DNA of 64,000 bases from contig CAXIDF010000018.1 of NCBI GenBank assembly GCA_964022665.1, positions 1-64,000 of the forward strand. Reading direction: 5' to 3'. This stretch comes from Haliea sp964022665 (GTDB taxonomy: Bacteria; Pseudomonadota; Gammaproteobacteria; Pseudomonadales; Halieaceae). The position numbers were made by a program, and so were the translations under genes. Shown piece after piece: positions 15,041 through 24,146 of this stretch. The notes below the pieces were generated by a model that worked only from the letters and a program-made list of their open reading frames with translations, was not told the DNA's origin and did no database searches. The first letter of the stretch is position 1. Every line of letters begins with the position of its first letter.

Positions 15041-16347
15041 AGCGCGTCTCCGTGGCGGGCTGGTGCACACGGGTTCGCGACCTTCTGTATAGAGGGGTTG
15101 GCGTTGCACTGTTCGCCCTGCTGGGAGCCTGCAGCAATTATCCTGTGGGTAACCCGCAGGCCGAGGTGTCCTTTGATGGCAGCGGAAGCGCGCTGAGCCT
15201 GTTACCCGTGCCGTTGTTTCCGGTGGTGGAAGCCAGCGTCAATGGTGTGCCCGGTTTCCGCTTCATCGTCGACACCGGCGCCACCCCTACCGCCATCTTT
15301 CTACATGAGAAAACCCGGAAACTGGCCCTCAAGGGCTCAGAAACCATCAGTCTGGGCGGCGCGGGCGATGATGAAGCGAGGCCCGAGGCGTTTCTCGCCA
15401 CCGATGTCGATCTCGACTTCGGCCCTGTCGCCCTGCAGGGCATGACCGTGGCGGTACTGCCTGCCGCGACCCTGCCGCCGCTGGGAACCGATGCCGACTT
15501 CGCGGTAGATGGCGTGATCGGTTACGACCTGTTTTCGCGCTTTGCCATTGAGGTGGATACGGCCTCTGGCAGTCTGCGTTTCCTGGCTCCAGATGCGGTG
15601 CCGGTGCCGGAGAATGCGGTTGTGCTGCCGCTTGAGGTGCGCGCCTATGATGCCTACGTACAGCTGCCCCTGCTGTTGGCGGGCCAACAGCAGGAGGTGC
15701 TGGCCGATCTGCACGTGGATACCGGCATGACCGGATGGCTGTCGCTGATTCCCGGTAGTGCGGCCGGGATTGAGCGCCCGGAACTCGGTTGGGTGAATAC
15801 CGGTCGGGGGGTGCAGGGCAACATCGAGAACCTGCAACAGTTTGGCAATGCGGTTCGTCTGGGCGGCGAAGTGCTCGGTCCCTTTATGACCAATTATTCC
15901 AACGATGGCACCAGCATGGGGCGCCACGGCAGGCTCGGTTCGCGACTGTTGTCCCGTTTCACCTACACGGTGGACTACCCGGGTGAGCGTTTGATCGCCG
16001 TGCCCCGTGCCGACAGCTTTCGCGCGCCCGAACGTGGGTATCTCGGCCTCTGGGGCGTGCCGCATCAGGGCGGCATGCGGGTGTGGATGGTGCAGCCAGG
16101 CTCTCCGGCCGACCTTGCAGGTATGCAGCCGGGCCATTACCTCACGGTAGATGGCGAAGCCATTTCCACTATGAGTTGGCCGGCGCTACACGACGCGCTG
16201 AATGGGCCGCCGAACAAGGCGGTAGAGCTCTGCCGCGCAACGGAGGTGGAACCGGACTGCCGGATTGCGGTGTTTGCCGATGCCGCGGCGCCTACGGCGC
16301 TGTTGCCTGCGCAGACCCCAACGCGCAGTTCCATCACGTTATTGTGA
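15037..16347 (+). CDS. lipoprotein with two aspartic-protease-like DTG motifs and a PDZ domain
   Basis: 436 residues. Signal peptide with lipobox (LLGAC, Cys32); a retropepsin-like region with FIVDTGAT (Asp79) and a second copy-like motif HVDTGMTGW (Asp228); and a C-terminal PDZ domain (about 335-420, with VQPGSPADLAGMQPGHYL). Retroviral-type proteases use one DTG per subunit and act as dimers; two in one chain suggests a pepsin-like single-chain active site. Likely an envelope protease. Coupled by ATGA overlap to the lipoprotein before it. Confidence 0.82.
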   Translation: MKRVSVAGWCTRVRDLLYRGVGVALFALLGACSNYPVGNPQAEVSFDGSGSALSLLPVPLFPVVEASVNGVPGFRFIVDTGATPTAIFLHEKTRKLALKGSETISLGGAGDDEARPEAFLATDVDLDFGPVALQGMTVAVLPAATLPPLGTDADFAVDGVIGYDLFSRFAIEVDTASGSLRFLAPDAVPVPENAVVLPLEVRAYDAYVQLPLLLAGQQQEVLADLHVDTGMTGWLSLIPGSAAGIERPELGWVNTGRGVQGNIENLQQFGNAVRLGGEVLGPFMTNYSNDGTSMGRHGRLGSRLLSRFTYTVDYPGERLIAVPRADSFRAPERGYLGLWGVPHQGGMRVWMVQPGSPADLAGMQPGHYLTVDGEAISTMSWPALHDALNGPPNKAVELCRATEVEPDCRIAVFADAAAPTALLPAQTPTRSSITLL

Positions 16348-16450
16348 ACACCACCGCAGAGGCCATCGCTGCCAGGCCTGTTATCCTGTGTTTTCAATCC
16401 GCTGCTCGCAGCCTGCGCTGGAGTGGCTTTATTTATGGAATTGTTGATTG

Positions 16451-16792
16451 ATGAGTGATCTACCCCCCTGTCCCGAATGCCAGTCGCCCTATGCCTATGA
16501 GCAGGGCGCTTTTCTGGTGTGCCCCGAATGTGGCCATGAGTGGAGTCCCGCCGAGGGCAATGAGGCCCCGGACGATACTCCGGTGATCAGCGACGCCAAC
16601 GGCAATCTGCTGGCTGATGGGGATACCGTCACCGTGATCAAGGACCTCAAGGTCAAAGGGTCTTCGCTGGTGGTGAAGGTGGGCACACGGGTGAAGAATA
16701 TCCGCCTGGTAGAAGGCGACCACGATATCGACTGCAAAATAGAGGGTATTGGGGCCATGAAGCTGAAATCCGAATTTGTGAAGAAAGCATGA
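16451..16792 (+). CDS. yjdM: zinc-ribbon protein YjdM (PhnA family)
   Basis: 113 residues: N-terminal zinc ribbon (PPCPECQSPY and LVCPECGHEW) and the PhnA C-terminal domain (DANGNLLADGDTVTVIKDLKVKGSS, positions 48-113). Named alkylphosphonate utilisation protein PhnA historically but its function is unknown. Stop overlaps the next start by ATGA. Confidence 0.93.
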   Translation: MSDLPPCPECQSPYAYEQGAFLVCPECGHEWSPAEGNEAPDDTPVISDANGNLLADGDTVTVIKDLKVKGSSLVVKVGTRVKNIRLVEGDHDIDCKIEGIGAMKLKSEFVKKA

Positions 16793-17271
16793 GCCCGTCT
16801 GCAGAGGCCGAAGGTTTTATGCGCCGCGCCCTTGAGTTGGGGCGTCACGCGGCGGATTCCGGAGAGGGTGGTCCTTTTGGTGCGGTCATTGTGCGCGACG
16901 GCACCATTGTCGGTGAAGGCTGGAACCGCGTTATTGCATCGAGCGACCCCACCGCGCACGGTGAAGTCATGGCCATTCGCGATGCCTGTGCGCAGGCGGG
17001 CCTGTTCAGCCTGGAGGGTTGCGACATCTACACCAGTGGTGAACCCTGCCCCATGTGCTTGGGCGCGATTTACTGGGCCCGTTTGCGTCATGTGTACTTC
17101 GGCTTCTCCATTGCTGATGCGGAGCGTGTGGGCTTTGATGATCGCCGCTTCTATACGGAGCTGGCCCTGCCGGCGGCACAGCGTGAAGTTGGCCAGACGC
17201 AGGTTCTCGGCGAGGAGGCCTGTGAGGTGCTCGACGCTTACCTGAGCCAACCCGATCGTCCGGCTTATTGA
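16789..17271 (+). CDS. nucleoside/guanine deaminase-like CMP/dCMP deaminase family protein
   Basis: 160 residues of the cytidine-deaminase fold with zinc motifs PTAHGEV (His57, Glu59) and EPCPMC (Cys87, Cys90). Closest by layout to bacterial guanine deaminases (GuaD type), including the C-terminal FDDRRFYTEL region. The motif reads HGE where HAE is usual. Overlaps yjdM by four bases and is followed after 11 bases by the GST gene. Confidence 0.85.
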   Translation: MSPSAEAEGFMRRALELGRHAADSGEGGPFGAVIVRDGTIVGEGWNRVIASSDPTAHGEVMAIRDACAQAGLFSLEGCDIYTSGEPCPMCLGAIYWARLRHVYFGFSIADAERVGFDDRRFYTELALPAAQREVGQTQVLGEEACEVLDAYLSQPDRPAY

Positions 17272-17282
17272 GAGGAAAGACC

Positions 17283-18200
17283 ATGCCAGAACTCATTCTG
17301 CACCACTATGCGCTGTCACCTTTCAGCCAGAAAATTCGCAGTATGCTGGGGTACGCAGAGTTGACCTGGCAGTCCGCCCTGACCCGCGAGATGCCGCCAA
17401 GGCCCCACCTTGCGCGGTTGGTGGGTGGCTATCGAAAAATTCCGGTGGCACAATTGGGTGCCGATGTGTTCTGCGATTCGCGCACGATAGCCGCCGAGAT
17501 AGCCGTCCTCGCGGACAGCCCGGCACTGGCGCTGGAAAACCTGGATGCGGGGGCGGCGGCCTGGGCGACGCGGGCAGACGGCGAATTGTTTTTTCCCTGT
17601 GTGCTCGCCGGAGGCACACGGGCATTACAGCGCAAGGTGCGCGCGCAGATGTCCTGGCTGGATATCGGGCGCTTCATGCTCGACCGTCTCGCAATGGGCC
17701 GCAAGGCCGCCGTGAGTATGCCGGGGCGCGCTGAGGCAAGATCGCTGGTCCGACAGCACCTGGTCACGGTTGAAGCGCAGTTGCAGTCTGACTTTCTGTT
17801 CGGCGCCAAACCAAACCACGCCGATTTTTCGACCTACCACGGTTTGTGGTTCCTGCATGATTTGGGGGAGTCGCCCATGCTGGAGGATTTCCCAACCACG
17901 CTGGCCTGGATGGCGCGCATGCGGGCATTTGGCGACGGTGTCAGCGAGGTGATTTCGGTGCAGGATGCCCTTGTGGTTGCTGCGAAAGCTGAGCCGCGTC
18001 CGGTGCCTGCGCAGCTGCGACGAGGCAAGGACGTTGGCAAGTCGGTGCGTATCGCGCCGCAGGATTATGGGCAGGCGCCGACGGAGGGTGTGCTGGTGGG
18101 CTCTACGTCACAGCGCTGGATTCTGGCGCGTGAGCAGCCCGGCCTGGGAACGGTACATGTGCATTTCCCACGGCAGGGTTATTCTCTTGCCACGCTGTGA
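17283..18200 (+). CDS. glutathione S-transferase family protein
   Basis: 305 residues. N-terminal thioredoxin-like domain begins ELILHHYALSPFSQKIRSML, with SPFSQK as the glutathione-site loop; residues ~85-230 are the helical GST C-terminal domain (PNHADFSTYH). The last ~75 residues are an extra domain (VRIAPQDYGQAPTEGVLVG) seen in long GST relatives. GAGAGGAAAG ribosome site. Substrate unknown. Confidence 0.85.
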   Translation: MPELILHHYALSPFSQKIRSMLGYAELTWQSALTREMPPRPHLARLVGGYRKIPVAQLGADVFCDSRTIAAEIAVLADSPALALENLDAGAAAWATRADGELFFPCVLAGGTRALQRKVRAQMSWLDIGRFMLDRLAMGRKAAVSMPGRAEARSLVRQHLVTVEAQLQSDFLFGAKPNHADFSTYHGLWFLHDLGESPMLEDFPTTLAWMARMRAFGDGVSEVISVQDALVVAAKAEPRPVPAQLRRGKDVGKSVRIAPQDYGQAPTEGVLVGSTSQRWILAREQPGLGTVHVHFPRQGYSLATL

Positions 18201-18222
18201 ATGGCGATAAAGGTCGCAAATC

Positions 18223-18690
18223 ATGACAGGCCCTGATACACCGCCTCCCCGGCTGAAAAGCAGCCGTGCCTACGCCCGCGCCAGCCGTCGTGCGCGCGCG
18301 CTGATTGAACAGCCCGGTGGCTTGTCGGCGCTGGCGGCCTCCGCCGGCGACAAGGCGGCGGCCCGTAGCGGTGCGCTGGCGGGAATAGGGAAGTCGGTGC
18401 AGGATGCACTGCGTCTGATGCGCGCCTATGCCAGTGGCGCCTACCGTGAAATCCCCTGGCAATCTCTGCTGATGCTGGTCGCTGCGGTGGTCTATTTCGT
18501 CATGCCGGTGGATGCTGTGCCGGATATTCTGCTGGGCCTTGGCTTGCTGGATGATGCGGCGATCCTGGGTTGGACCCTGCGCACGCTTGACGCTGACCTG
18601 AAACGCTTCCGTGCCTGGGAGGTAAGCCACAACCCGGTCGTCCCGGATGCGTCTTCGGAACCTGTGGACAGTGAGCCTTCAGACCCCTGA
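18223..18690 (+). CDS. YkvA/DUF1232 family membrane protein
   Basis: 155 residues. Residues 70-115 are the DUF1232 core: IPWQSLLMLVAAVVYFVMPVDAVPDILLG with LLDDAAILGW after it, typically two membrane helices. The N-terminal ~60 residues are basic and variable. Function of YkvA proteins is unknown. Confidence 0.87.
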   Translation: MTGPDTPPPRLKSSRAYARASRRARALIEQPGGLSALAASAGDKAAARSGALAGIGKSVQDALRLMRAYASGAYREIPWQSLLMLVAAVVYFVMPVDAVPDILLGLGLLDDAAILGWTLRTLDADLKRFRAWEVSHNPVVPDASSEPVDSEPSDP

Positions 18691-18818
18691 GGTGCATATC
18701 GGTGGCTTACAGAGCCTGCCAATCTATTGAACCAACAGCGGGTGATCCGCTGCCCGGCAGGGCTATTGGTGTTACCGGCGGATACCATGGCAAATCAAAA
18801 TACTAACGGGAACTCACT

Positions 18819-19916
18819 ATGACATTGGCCATGCTCCAGCCTGTTCGCCTGGGGGCGATCGAACTGAAAAACCGTATCCTGATGGCGCCCATGACGCGCG
18901 CCCGCGCTCCCTCCCGTGTGCCTACTCCGTCCATGGCGGAGTACTACCGCCAGCGCGCGGGCGCAGGGTTGATCATCACCGAGGCCACGCAGATTTCGCA
19001 ACAGGGCACGGGCACCCTCGCCACACCGGGCATTCATACGCCCGAGCAGATTACCGGCTGGCGGGCAGTAACCGAAGCAGTACACGGCGCCGGCGGGCGT
19101 ATTATCTGCCAGATATGGCACTGTGGGCGGGTGTCCCACACGGTGTTCCAGAAGGACGGTGAAGCGCCTGTGGCGCCATCGGCAGTGCGGGGCAGCATTC
19201 GCACCTTCACGACTGAGGGGTTCGTGCCGACCTCACAGCCGCGGGCGCTGCGGCTGGACGAGATTCCCGGGGTCGTGGATGATTTCCGGCAGGCGGCGCG
19301 CAATGCACTGGATGCCGGCTTTGATGGCGTGCAGATTCACGGTGCCAACGGCTACCTGATTGACCAGTTTCTGCGCGATGGCGTCAACCAGCGCAGCGAT
19401 GCGTACGGCGGCAGCGTGGAAAATCGCTGTCGTTTCCTGCTTGAGGTCACGGACGCGGTGGTCGGCGAGGTGGGCGCAGAGCGCACCTCGGTACGTCTGT
19501 CACCTTTCTCAACGACCTGGGACTGCCACGACAGCCAGCCAGCGCCGCTCTATCAGTACGCCATTGCACAGCTCGACCAGCGCGGCCTGGCGTTTCTGGA
19601 AATTGTCGAAAGCGTTTACGAGTCCTCGGTCAGCGGTAGTGCGCCGCAAAGGCAGGACGGTTTCGGCACCGATGACGTGCGGTCCGCTTACCGTGGCCCA
19701 CTGGTACTGAACGGCGGCTATGACCGCGAACGCAGCGAGGCGGTGCTGGCGGCGGGTGGGGCGGCGGCCGTCTCTATCGCGCGGCCCTACATGTTCACGC
19801 CGGATCTGGTCGAGCGCTTCGCGGTGGGTGCTCCACTCAACCCGCCGGGAGAAGACGCGGCGGTCTACGGTGGCGGCGATGCGGGATATACCGACTTTCC
19901 CGCGATGCAAGGTTGA
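18819..19916 (+). CDS. alkene reductase (old yellow enzyme family, NemA-like)
   Basis: 365 residues of an FMN TIM barrel: PVRLGAIELKNRILMAPMTRAR at the start, FDGVQIHGANGYLIDQFL with the substrate His/Asn pair, and GGYDRERSEAVLAAGGA with the FMN-phosphate site near the end. Reduces activated C=C or nitro compounds with NAD(P)H. The Tyr of OYE enzymes is in the RSDAYGGSVENRCRF block. Complete. Confidence 0.94.
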   Translation: MTLAMLQPVRLGAIELKNRILMAPMTRARAPSRVPTPSMAEYYRQRAGAGLIITEATQISQQGTGTLATPGIHTPEQITGWRAVTEAVHGAGGRIICQIWHCGRVSHTVFQKDGEAPVAPSAVRGSIRTFTTEGFVPTSQPRALRLDEIPGVVDDFRQAARNALDAGFDGVQIHGANGYLIDQFLRDGVNQRSDAYGGSVENRCRFLLEVTDAVVGEVGAERTSVRLSPFSTTWDCHDSQPAPLYQYAIAQLDQRGLAFLEIVESVYESSVSGSAPQRQDGFGTDDVRSAYRGPLVLNGGYDRERSEAVLAAGGAAAVSIARPYMFTPDLVERFAVGAPLNPPGEDAAVYGGGDAGYTDFPAMQG

Positions 19917-20001
19917 TGCGCCGCGAGCACCGCTACCCGCTGGTGCCCAGTAGCGCGCCTGCTGCAGCGGTGTTTTCGCGCGGTTAGCACAGGAAAGCTG
20001 C

Positions 20002-21165
20002 ATGGCGGCCATGTTTGAAGTGTTCTGGCGTTTTCTGCTGCTGGGCTGTGTCAGCTTCGGGGGGCCGGCGGCCCATATTGGCTATTTTCAGCAGACCCTT
20101 GTGCAGCGCCTGCAATGGCTGACTGCTGCCGACTACGCCAGGCTGGTGGCGTTGAGCCAGTTTCTGCCCGGGCCGGGGTCGAGCCAGGTCGGGTTCGCCC
20201 TCGGCTATCGGCGAGCGGGTTTACCCGGCGCGCTGGCGGCGTTTGTCGGATTCACATTGCCTTCGTTCCTGCTCATGTTGGGGCTCGCGCTGTTTGCGTC
20301 GCAGGCTGCCGATGTGGCCTGGCTAAACGGCCTGGTGCGGGGCCTGAAGCTGTTGGCGGCGGTGGTGGTGGCGGAGGCGGTGCGCAGCATGGCACAGACT
20401 TTTTGCCGGCACTGGTTTGCGGCGGTCCTCGCGCTGGCCACCTGCCTGTTGCTGGTGTGGAGTGCATCCGCCTGGATGCAGTACGGGGTGCTGGTGTGCG
20501 CTGCGTTGCTGGGAGCGGTGGTGCTGCCGGCGCGGGCAGTTCAGCCCGCGCGGCCAAAGGGCGTGACAAGCGGTTTGCGCTGGCGTCCTCTGGTGCTTTT
20601 CCTGCTGCTGTTTGCGCTGCTGCCCTGGCTCGGCGGGCTGGGCGCCGAGTGGCGGCTGGTCGGTCAGTTCTACAACAGCGGCAGCCTGGTGTTTGGTGGC
20701 GGCCACGTGGTTTTACCGTTGCTACAGCAACAACTCGGCGATGCGTTGAGTGAGGACCGGTTTCTGCTCGGCTATGCCGTTGCACAGGCGGTGCCGGGGC
20801 CGATGTTTTCCCTGGGGGCGTTTCTGGGTGCCGAGCTGCTGCCTGTCAGGCCCGTTCTGGGCGCGCTGCTGGCAACGTTGGCGATTTTCCTGCCGGGATT
20901 CCTGCTGGTGCTGGGCATACAAGCGGCGTGGGATGCGCTGGCGACGCGCCCCCGCGTGCTGGGCGTGGTCGCCGGCGTCAATGCGGCGGTGGTTGGCCTG
21001 CTCGCTGCCGCCTGGGTAAACCCGATTGCCAGCAGTGCGTTCCATAGCTGGCTGGATGTGCTGCTGGTACTGCTGGGTTGGGCGTTGCTGGCACGCTGGC
21101 GACCGCCCATTCTGTTGCTGGTGGCGGGTTTTGCCGGCGTCGGCCTGGCTCTAGGTGGCACATGA
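20002..21165 (+). CDS. chrA: chromate efflux transporter ChrA
   Basis: 387 residues made of two homologous CHR domains with about 10 membrane helices. Domain 1 has FGGPAAHIGYFQ and LSQFLPGPGSSQVGFALGYRRAGLPG; domain 2 has VFGGGHVVLPLLQ and QAVPGPMFSLGAFLGAELL. These are the family's signature motifs. Exports chromate (CrO4 2-). No chrB regulator is adjacent. Confidence 0.93.
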   Translation: MAAMFEVFWRFLLLGCVSFGGPAAHIGYFQQTLVQRLQWLTAADYARLVALSQFLPGPGSSQVGFALGYRRAGLPGALAAFVGFTLPSFLLMLGLALFASQAADVAWLNGLVRGLKLLAAVVVAEAVRSMAQTFCRHWFAAVLALATCLLLVWSASAWMQYGVLVCAALLGAVVLPARAVQPARPKGVTSGLRWRPLVLFLLLFALLPWLGGLGAEWRLVGQFYNSGSLVFGGGHVVLPLLQQQLGDALSEDRFLLGYAVAQAVPGPMFSLGAFLGAELLPVRPVLGALLATLAIFLPGFLLVLGIQAAWDALATRPRVLGVVAGVNAAVVGLLAAAWVNPIASSAFHSWLDVLLVLLGWALLARWRPPILLLVAGFAGVGLALGGT

Positions 21166-21277
21166 GTGCGAGCCGCAGGCAATGCTTTGGCGCCGGCAGC
21201 ATCACGCGCTACACTAATGATCACGCGGTGGTTTGCCGTATTTCTGCTGTTTTCTGAAACTACACAGGAAGTTCGAC

Positions 21278-21565
21278 ATGTCCAATGAAGGTTATCACGA
21301 ACCCATCAACGAATTGAGCGACGAGACCCGCGACATGCATCGCGCCATTGTGTCATTGATGGAAGAGCTGGAAGCAGTGGACTGGTACAACCAGCGCATG
21401 GATGCCTGCAAGGACCCTGAGCTGAAGGCCATCCTGCGCCACAACCGCGACGAGGAGAAAGAGCACGCGGCCATGGTGCTGGAGTGGATTCGCCGGCGTG
21501 ACCCGGTAATGAATGATGAACTCAAGGATTATCTGTTCACAGACAAAACCATCGCCCACGAGTGA
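21278..21565 (+). CDS. encapsulin-type ferritin-like protein (EncFtn family) without targeting tail
   Basis: 95 residues that match the encapsulated ferritin core nearly end to end: HEPINELSDETRDMHRAIVS, EELEAVDWYNQR and HNRDEEKEHAAMVLEW. By alignment from memory to the Rhodospirillum rubrum protein, the iron-site residues are present (Glu30, Glu60, His63, and Trp36, Glu29, Glu32). It ends FTDKTIAHE, so the C-terminal extension that carries the encapsulin-targeting peptide is absent, and no shell gene is nearby. Oxidises and stores iron or acts as ferroxidase. GTG of the lipocalin overlaps its stop (GTGA). Confidence 0.85.
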   Translation: MSNEGYHEPINELSDETRDMHRAIVSLMEELEAVDWYNQRMDACKDPELKAILRHNRDEEKEHAAMVLEWIRRRDPVMNDELKDYLFTDKTIAHE

Positions 21566-22095
21566 AATTCTCGCGCGCCTCACTGCTGATCCTGCTGCTG
21601 GTGTTGGGTGGTTGCACCGGTATGCCCCCGGGGGTCGTGCCGGTGCAGAATTTCGAGCTGCAGCGCTACCTCGGCACCTGGTATGAAATTGCTCGTCTGG
21701 ACCACTCATTCGAGCGTGGGCTGGAGGCCGTCACGGCAAGTTATACCCGCAATGGGGACGGTAGTTTGGCGGTGTTGAACCGGGGCTATCGGCCTCAGGA
21801 ATCAACCTGGGAGGAGGCCGAGGGTGTTGCCCGGTTTGTGGACGAAGAAACCAGAGCACACTTGAAGGTCTCTTTTTTCGGCCCCTTCTACTCGTCCTAT
21901 GTGGTATTTGAACTGGGCGAGGAGTACGAGTACGCCTTTGTTTCCGGCTATAACCGGGACTACCTCTGGTTGCTGTCGCGTACACCCGAGGTGGATGAAG
22001 CGGTGAAGGCGCGCTTTGTGGCGCGGGCTGCAGAGTTGGGCTTTGCGGTGGATGAGTTGTTGATGGTGGATCAATCCAGGCACGCGTCGCCGTAG
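21562..22095 (+). CDS. blc: outer-membrane lipoprotein lipocalin (Blc-like)
   Basis: 177 residues starting at GTG 21562: lipobox signal (VLGGC, Cys18), then a lipocalin domain with the YLGTWYEIARLDHSFERGL and GYNRDYLWLLSRTPE motifs of bacterial Blc. Blc binds membrane lipids such as lysophospholipids. Its start overlaps the stop of the EncFtn gene, so the two are co-translated. Complete for the family. Confidence 0.92.
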   Translation: MKFSRASLLILLLVLGGCTGMPPGVVPVQNFELQRYLGTWYEIARLDHSFERGLEAVTASYTRNGDGSLAVLNRGYRPQESTWEEAEGVARFVDEETRAHLKVSFFGPFYSSYVVFELGEEYEYAFVSGYNRDYLWLLSRTPEVDEAVKARFVARAAELGFAVDELLMVDQSRHASP

Positions 22096-22128
22096 CAACG
22101 CGGCCTGCATTCTACTCAGACGTTGTAC

Positions 22129-22464
22129 TCAGGGCATTGAAATACCCATCAACTGCCATTCGCCTGCCTGGTCGTCGCGCTCAGTGTAGCGGTATTTGAC
22201 CTTGGCGCCATCGGGAGCGTTTTCAATCATGGCGTTCTTGGGCTCTTTGAACTGGATACGGCTGCGACGCTCCAGCTGGCACTTGCTGCCGGACTCCGCC
22301 CGCTCGGATGAGTGAAACGCCACGTAGACGTCGCGTCCCATCTGCTCGGCCTTTTTCTTGTCCACTGTGCCTTCGAGGATGCAATCCTGAGTGACCTCCG
22401 CAAAAGCGGTGGCGGAAAACAGCGGCAGACTGGCGATAATCAGTGCTTTGGTCATGCGTTTCAT
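22129..22464 (-). CDS. exported hypothetical protein
   Basis: 111 residues starting at the complement of 22462-22464, with GGAGG seven bases upstream. Signal peptide 1-22 (ATAFAEV cut), then a small soluble domain with two cysteines (QDCILEG, SKCQLERRSR) that can form a disulfide in the periplasm. No family recognised. Convergent with the lipocalin gene. Upstream of it (22507-22532) is a GC hairpin without a T-run. Confidence 0.65.
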   Translation of the reverse strand: MKRMTKALIIASLPLFSATAFAEVTQDCILEGTVDKKKAEQMGRDVYVAFHSSERAESGSKCQLERRSRIQFKEPKNAMIENAPDGAKVKYRYTERDDQAGEWQLMGISMP

Positions 22465-22646
22465 GGTGTACCTCCTTGTGGCGTTTCCCAACGCCCTTGT
22501 TATAGCGGCAGGGCATCCCGGGGCACCCTGCCTGATGATGTGTCCAGCTTAGAGCGAATGTTGCCCCTTTCGCTATCGCTGTCACCTCAATGTCATAATA
22601 AATTCATATTGATAGTGTAGCGGGTTTTGCGGCGAGCGCTGCACGG

Positions 22647-24074
22647 TCAGGCAAACAGGCCGTGCAGGTACCAGCGGCGCTCGCGGCGTTCGTGAAACAG
22701 CCAGTAATACTGGCCGCCGTGACCCCGGGCAATGAAGTAGTCACGGCTGACCGGCTGCTGCCACCAGCGGTCTTCAATGCGCTCGGGCCCGCCTACCAGC
22801 TGCAAACGTCCACCCCAGTACAGCTCGCCACCATGTCGGTGTGGTAGGGGTAATGGCTCGGGTAGCAGCCAGAAGGGCCGGTGGGTACCGGTTGGCGCAT
22901 CGGTGGGCGTTTCGCCGGGTTCGGTGCTCACATGCAGGGCGAGCTCTGGCAGGTGTTCATCGCGACAGCCAATGGTGGCTATGGCCTGCAGCCCCAGCCG
23001 GCTGCGCAGCCGGTCCAGCAATGCATGCAATGGTTCGCGCTGGTTACGCGGGCTGAACAGATCGATGCCAACGCTGTGACCGGTGAGCAGCTCACGGCAT
23101 TCAAGCACCAATCCTTCTATACCGGTGTGCAGCTTGAGCTGGTCCAGTTGCAGGCGGGTGAGCTGATACCAGGTTGCCCAGTCACTGTGCCGGCTGCTGC
23201 TGCGCACCTGCAGGTTCTGCGTTTGCCGGTCCACGGCCAGCAGCTGCCAGTCGATGCGGCTGCTTTGCAATTGTGTCTGGCGCAGAAAACCACACAGTGA
23301 TTGCAGCAACTGCTCGATGGCGGGCAGGAGTTCTGCCGTGGTTTTGACTTCATAACCAAACCAGTACTGGTCGCTGAACTGCTGTGGCGGTTGGTAGTCC
23401 GGCTCGAGGTCCGCTTCCCGGCCCGTCACCTGCCGCAGGTAGTGCACAAAAGCCTGGCCACAGCGGCGAGTGAGTGCCGCCTCAGGCAGCGTCAGTATGT
23501 CGGCAAAGCGCCGCAGCCCGGCCCGCTCCAGCGCCGCCACGGCTTTGGGGAAGGTGTGCAGCAGCGCCAGAGGCAGGGTGCCAATGCGCTCCTGCCAGGC
23601 CTCCGGCTGCTGTGTGTTGCAGCCATCGCCATGAAACGACAGTAGCCAGGCGGCTTTCGGCGTCGGGGCGAGGCCGGCTTCCACCCGGTAGCCGCGGGCC
23701 TGCAGGGCGCGCTGTATTCCGCTGAGCAAAGTGCTCAGCCCGCGATGCAGGGTGAGGCAGCTGCCAATTTCCAGCTGCAGGCAGTCTTCCTGCCAGGTGT
23801 AGAGGCGCGGGGTGATGCCGTAGGCCCAGCAGCACAGCTGCTGCAGGCAATGCTGTTCGCTGTTGCGGTTACGGGCCAGCAGCTGCAGCGGGAGGTCTTG
23901 CGCCAGCGCGCGCACGCTGGCAGTGGCCATTCCGGCGCGCACTCCCAGGCTGCCAGCACAGTCATTGGCGCACACGACCCGTTGCTGCTCCAGCACTGCG
24001 ACGGGCTGTGTTTCATCGAGTGTCTGGCACTGCAGCGGCAGCAGGGGGAAACGCAGGCACAGCCAGAGGCTCAC
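22647..24074 (-). CDS. imuB: translesion-synthesis protein ImuB (Y-family polymerase-like)
   Basis: 475 residues from GTG 24074, which begins SLWLCLRFPLLPLQ, the expected ImuB N-terminus, with GGAGGACCC upstream. Y-family palm/fingers homology covers the first ~340 residues, but the catalytic acidic residues of true polymerases are absent, as usual for ImuB; ImuB is a scaffold that joins DnaE2 and the beta clamp in SOS mutagenesis. The C-terminus FHERRERRWYLHGLFA is the standard ImuB end. A LexA box covers its promoter. No dnaE2 is next to it. Confidence 0.88.
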   Translation of the reverse strand: MSLWLCLRFPLLPLQCQTLDETQPVAVLEQQRVVCANDCAGSLGVRAGMATASVRALAQDLPLQLLARNRNSEQHCLQQLCCWAYGITPRLYTWQEDCLQLEIGSCLTLHRGLSTLLSGIQRALQARGYRVEAGLAPTPKAAWLLSFHGDGCNTQQPEAWQERIGTLPLALLHTFPKAVAALERAGLRRFADILTLPEAALTRRCGQAFVHYLRQVTGREADLEPDYQPPQQFSDQYWFGYEVKTTAELLPAIEQLLQSLCGFLRQTQLQSSRIDWQLLAVDRQTQNLQVRSSSRHSDWATWYQLTRLQLDQLKLHTGIEGLVLECRELLTGHSVGIDLFSPRNQREPLHALLDRLRSRLGLQAIATIGCRDEHLPELALHVSTEPGETPTDAPTGTHRPFWLLPEPLPLPHRHGGELYWGGRLQLVGGPERIEDRWWQQPVSRDYFIARGHGGQYYWLFHERRERRWYLHGLFA

Positions 24075-24119
24075 GGGTCCTCCGTGTGCAGATGCAGAAA
24101 CGGGAGGGGCAAATACCCC

Positions 24120-24146
24120 ATTATAATACTGTACATATATACAGTA
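24120..24146 (-). promoter_or_regulatory. LexA (SOS) box and promoter of imuB
   Basis: TACTGTACATATATACAGTA at 24127-24146 is a perfect match to CTGT-N8-ACAG with extended symmetry. On the minus strand a TATAAT -10 box lies at 24120-24125, right next to it, so LexA bound here would block RNA polymerase. The ImuB GTG is about 46 bases downstream of the -10. The opposite-strand DUF885 gene starts 131 bases away on the other side. Confidence 0.9.

Noticed and set aside
13191..15109. Long minus-strand frames opposite the ZIP gene and lipoprotein gene
   Set aside because: Low-complexity, Arg/Pro/Thr-rich translations that look like shadows of the + strand genes; only the DUF2306-like gene at 13208-13576 has membrane-protein features.
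22507..22532. GGCAGGG/CCCTGCC hairpin upstream of the exported hypothetical gene
   Set aside because: No T-run on either strand, so not called a terminator; might be a regulatory hairpin.
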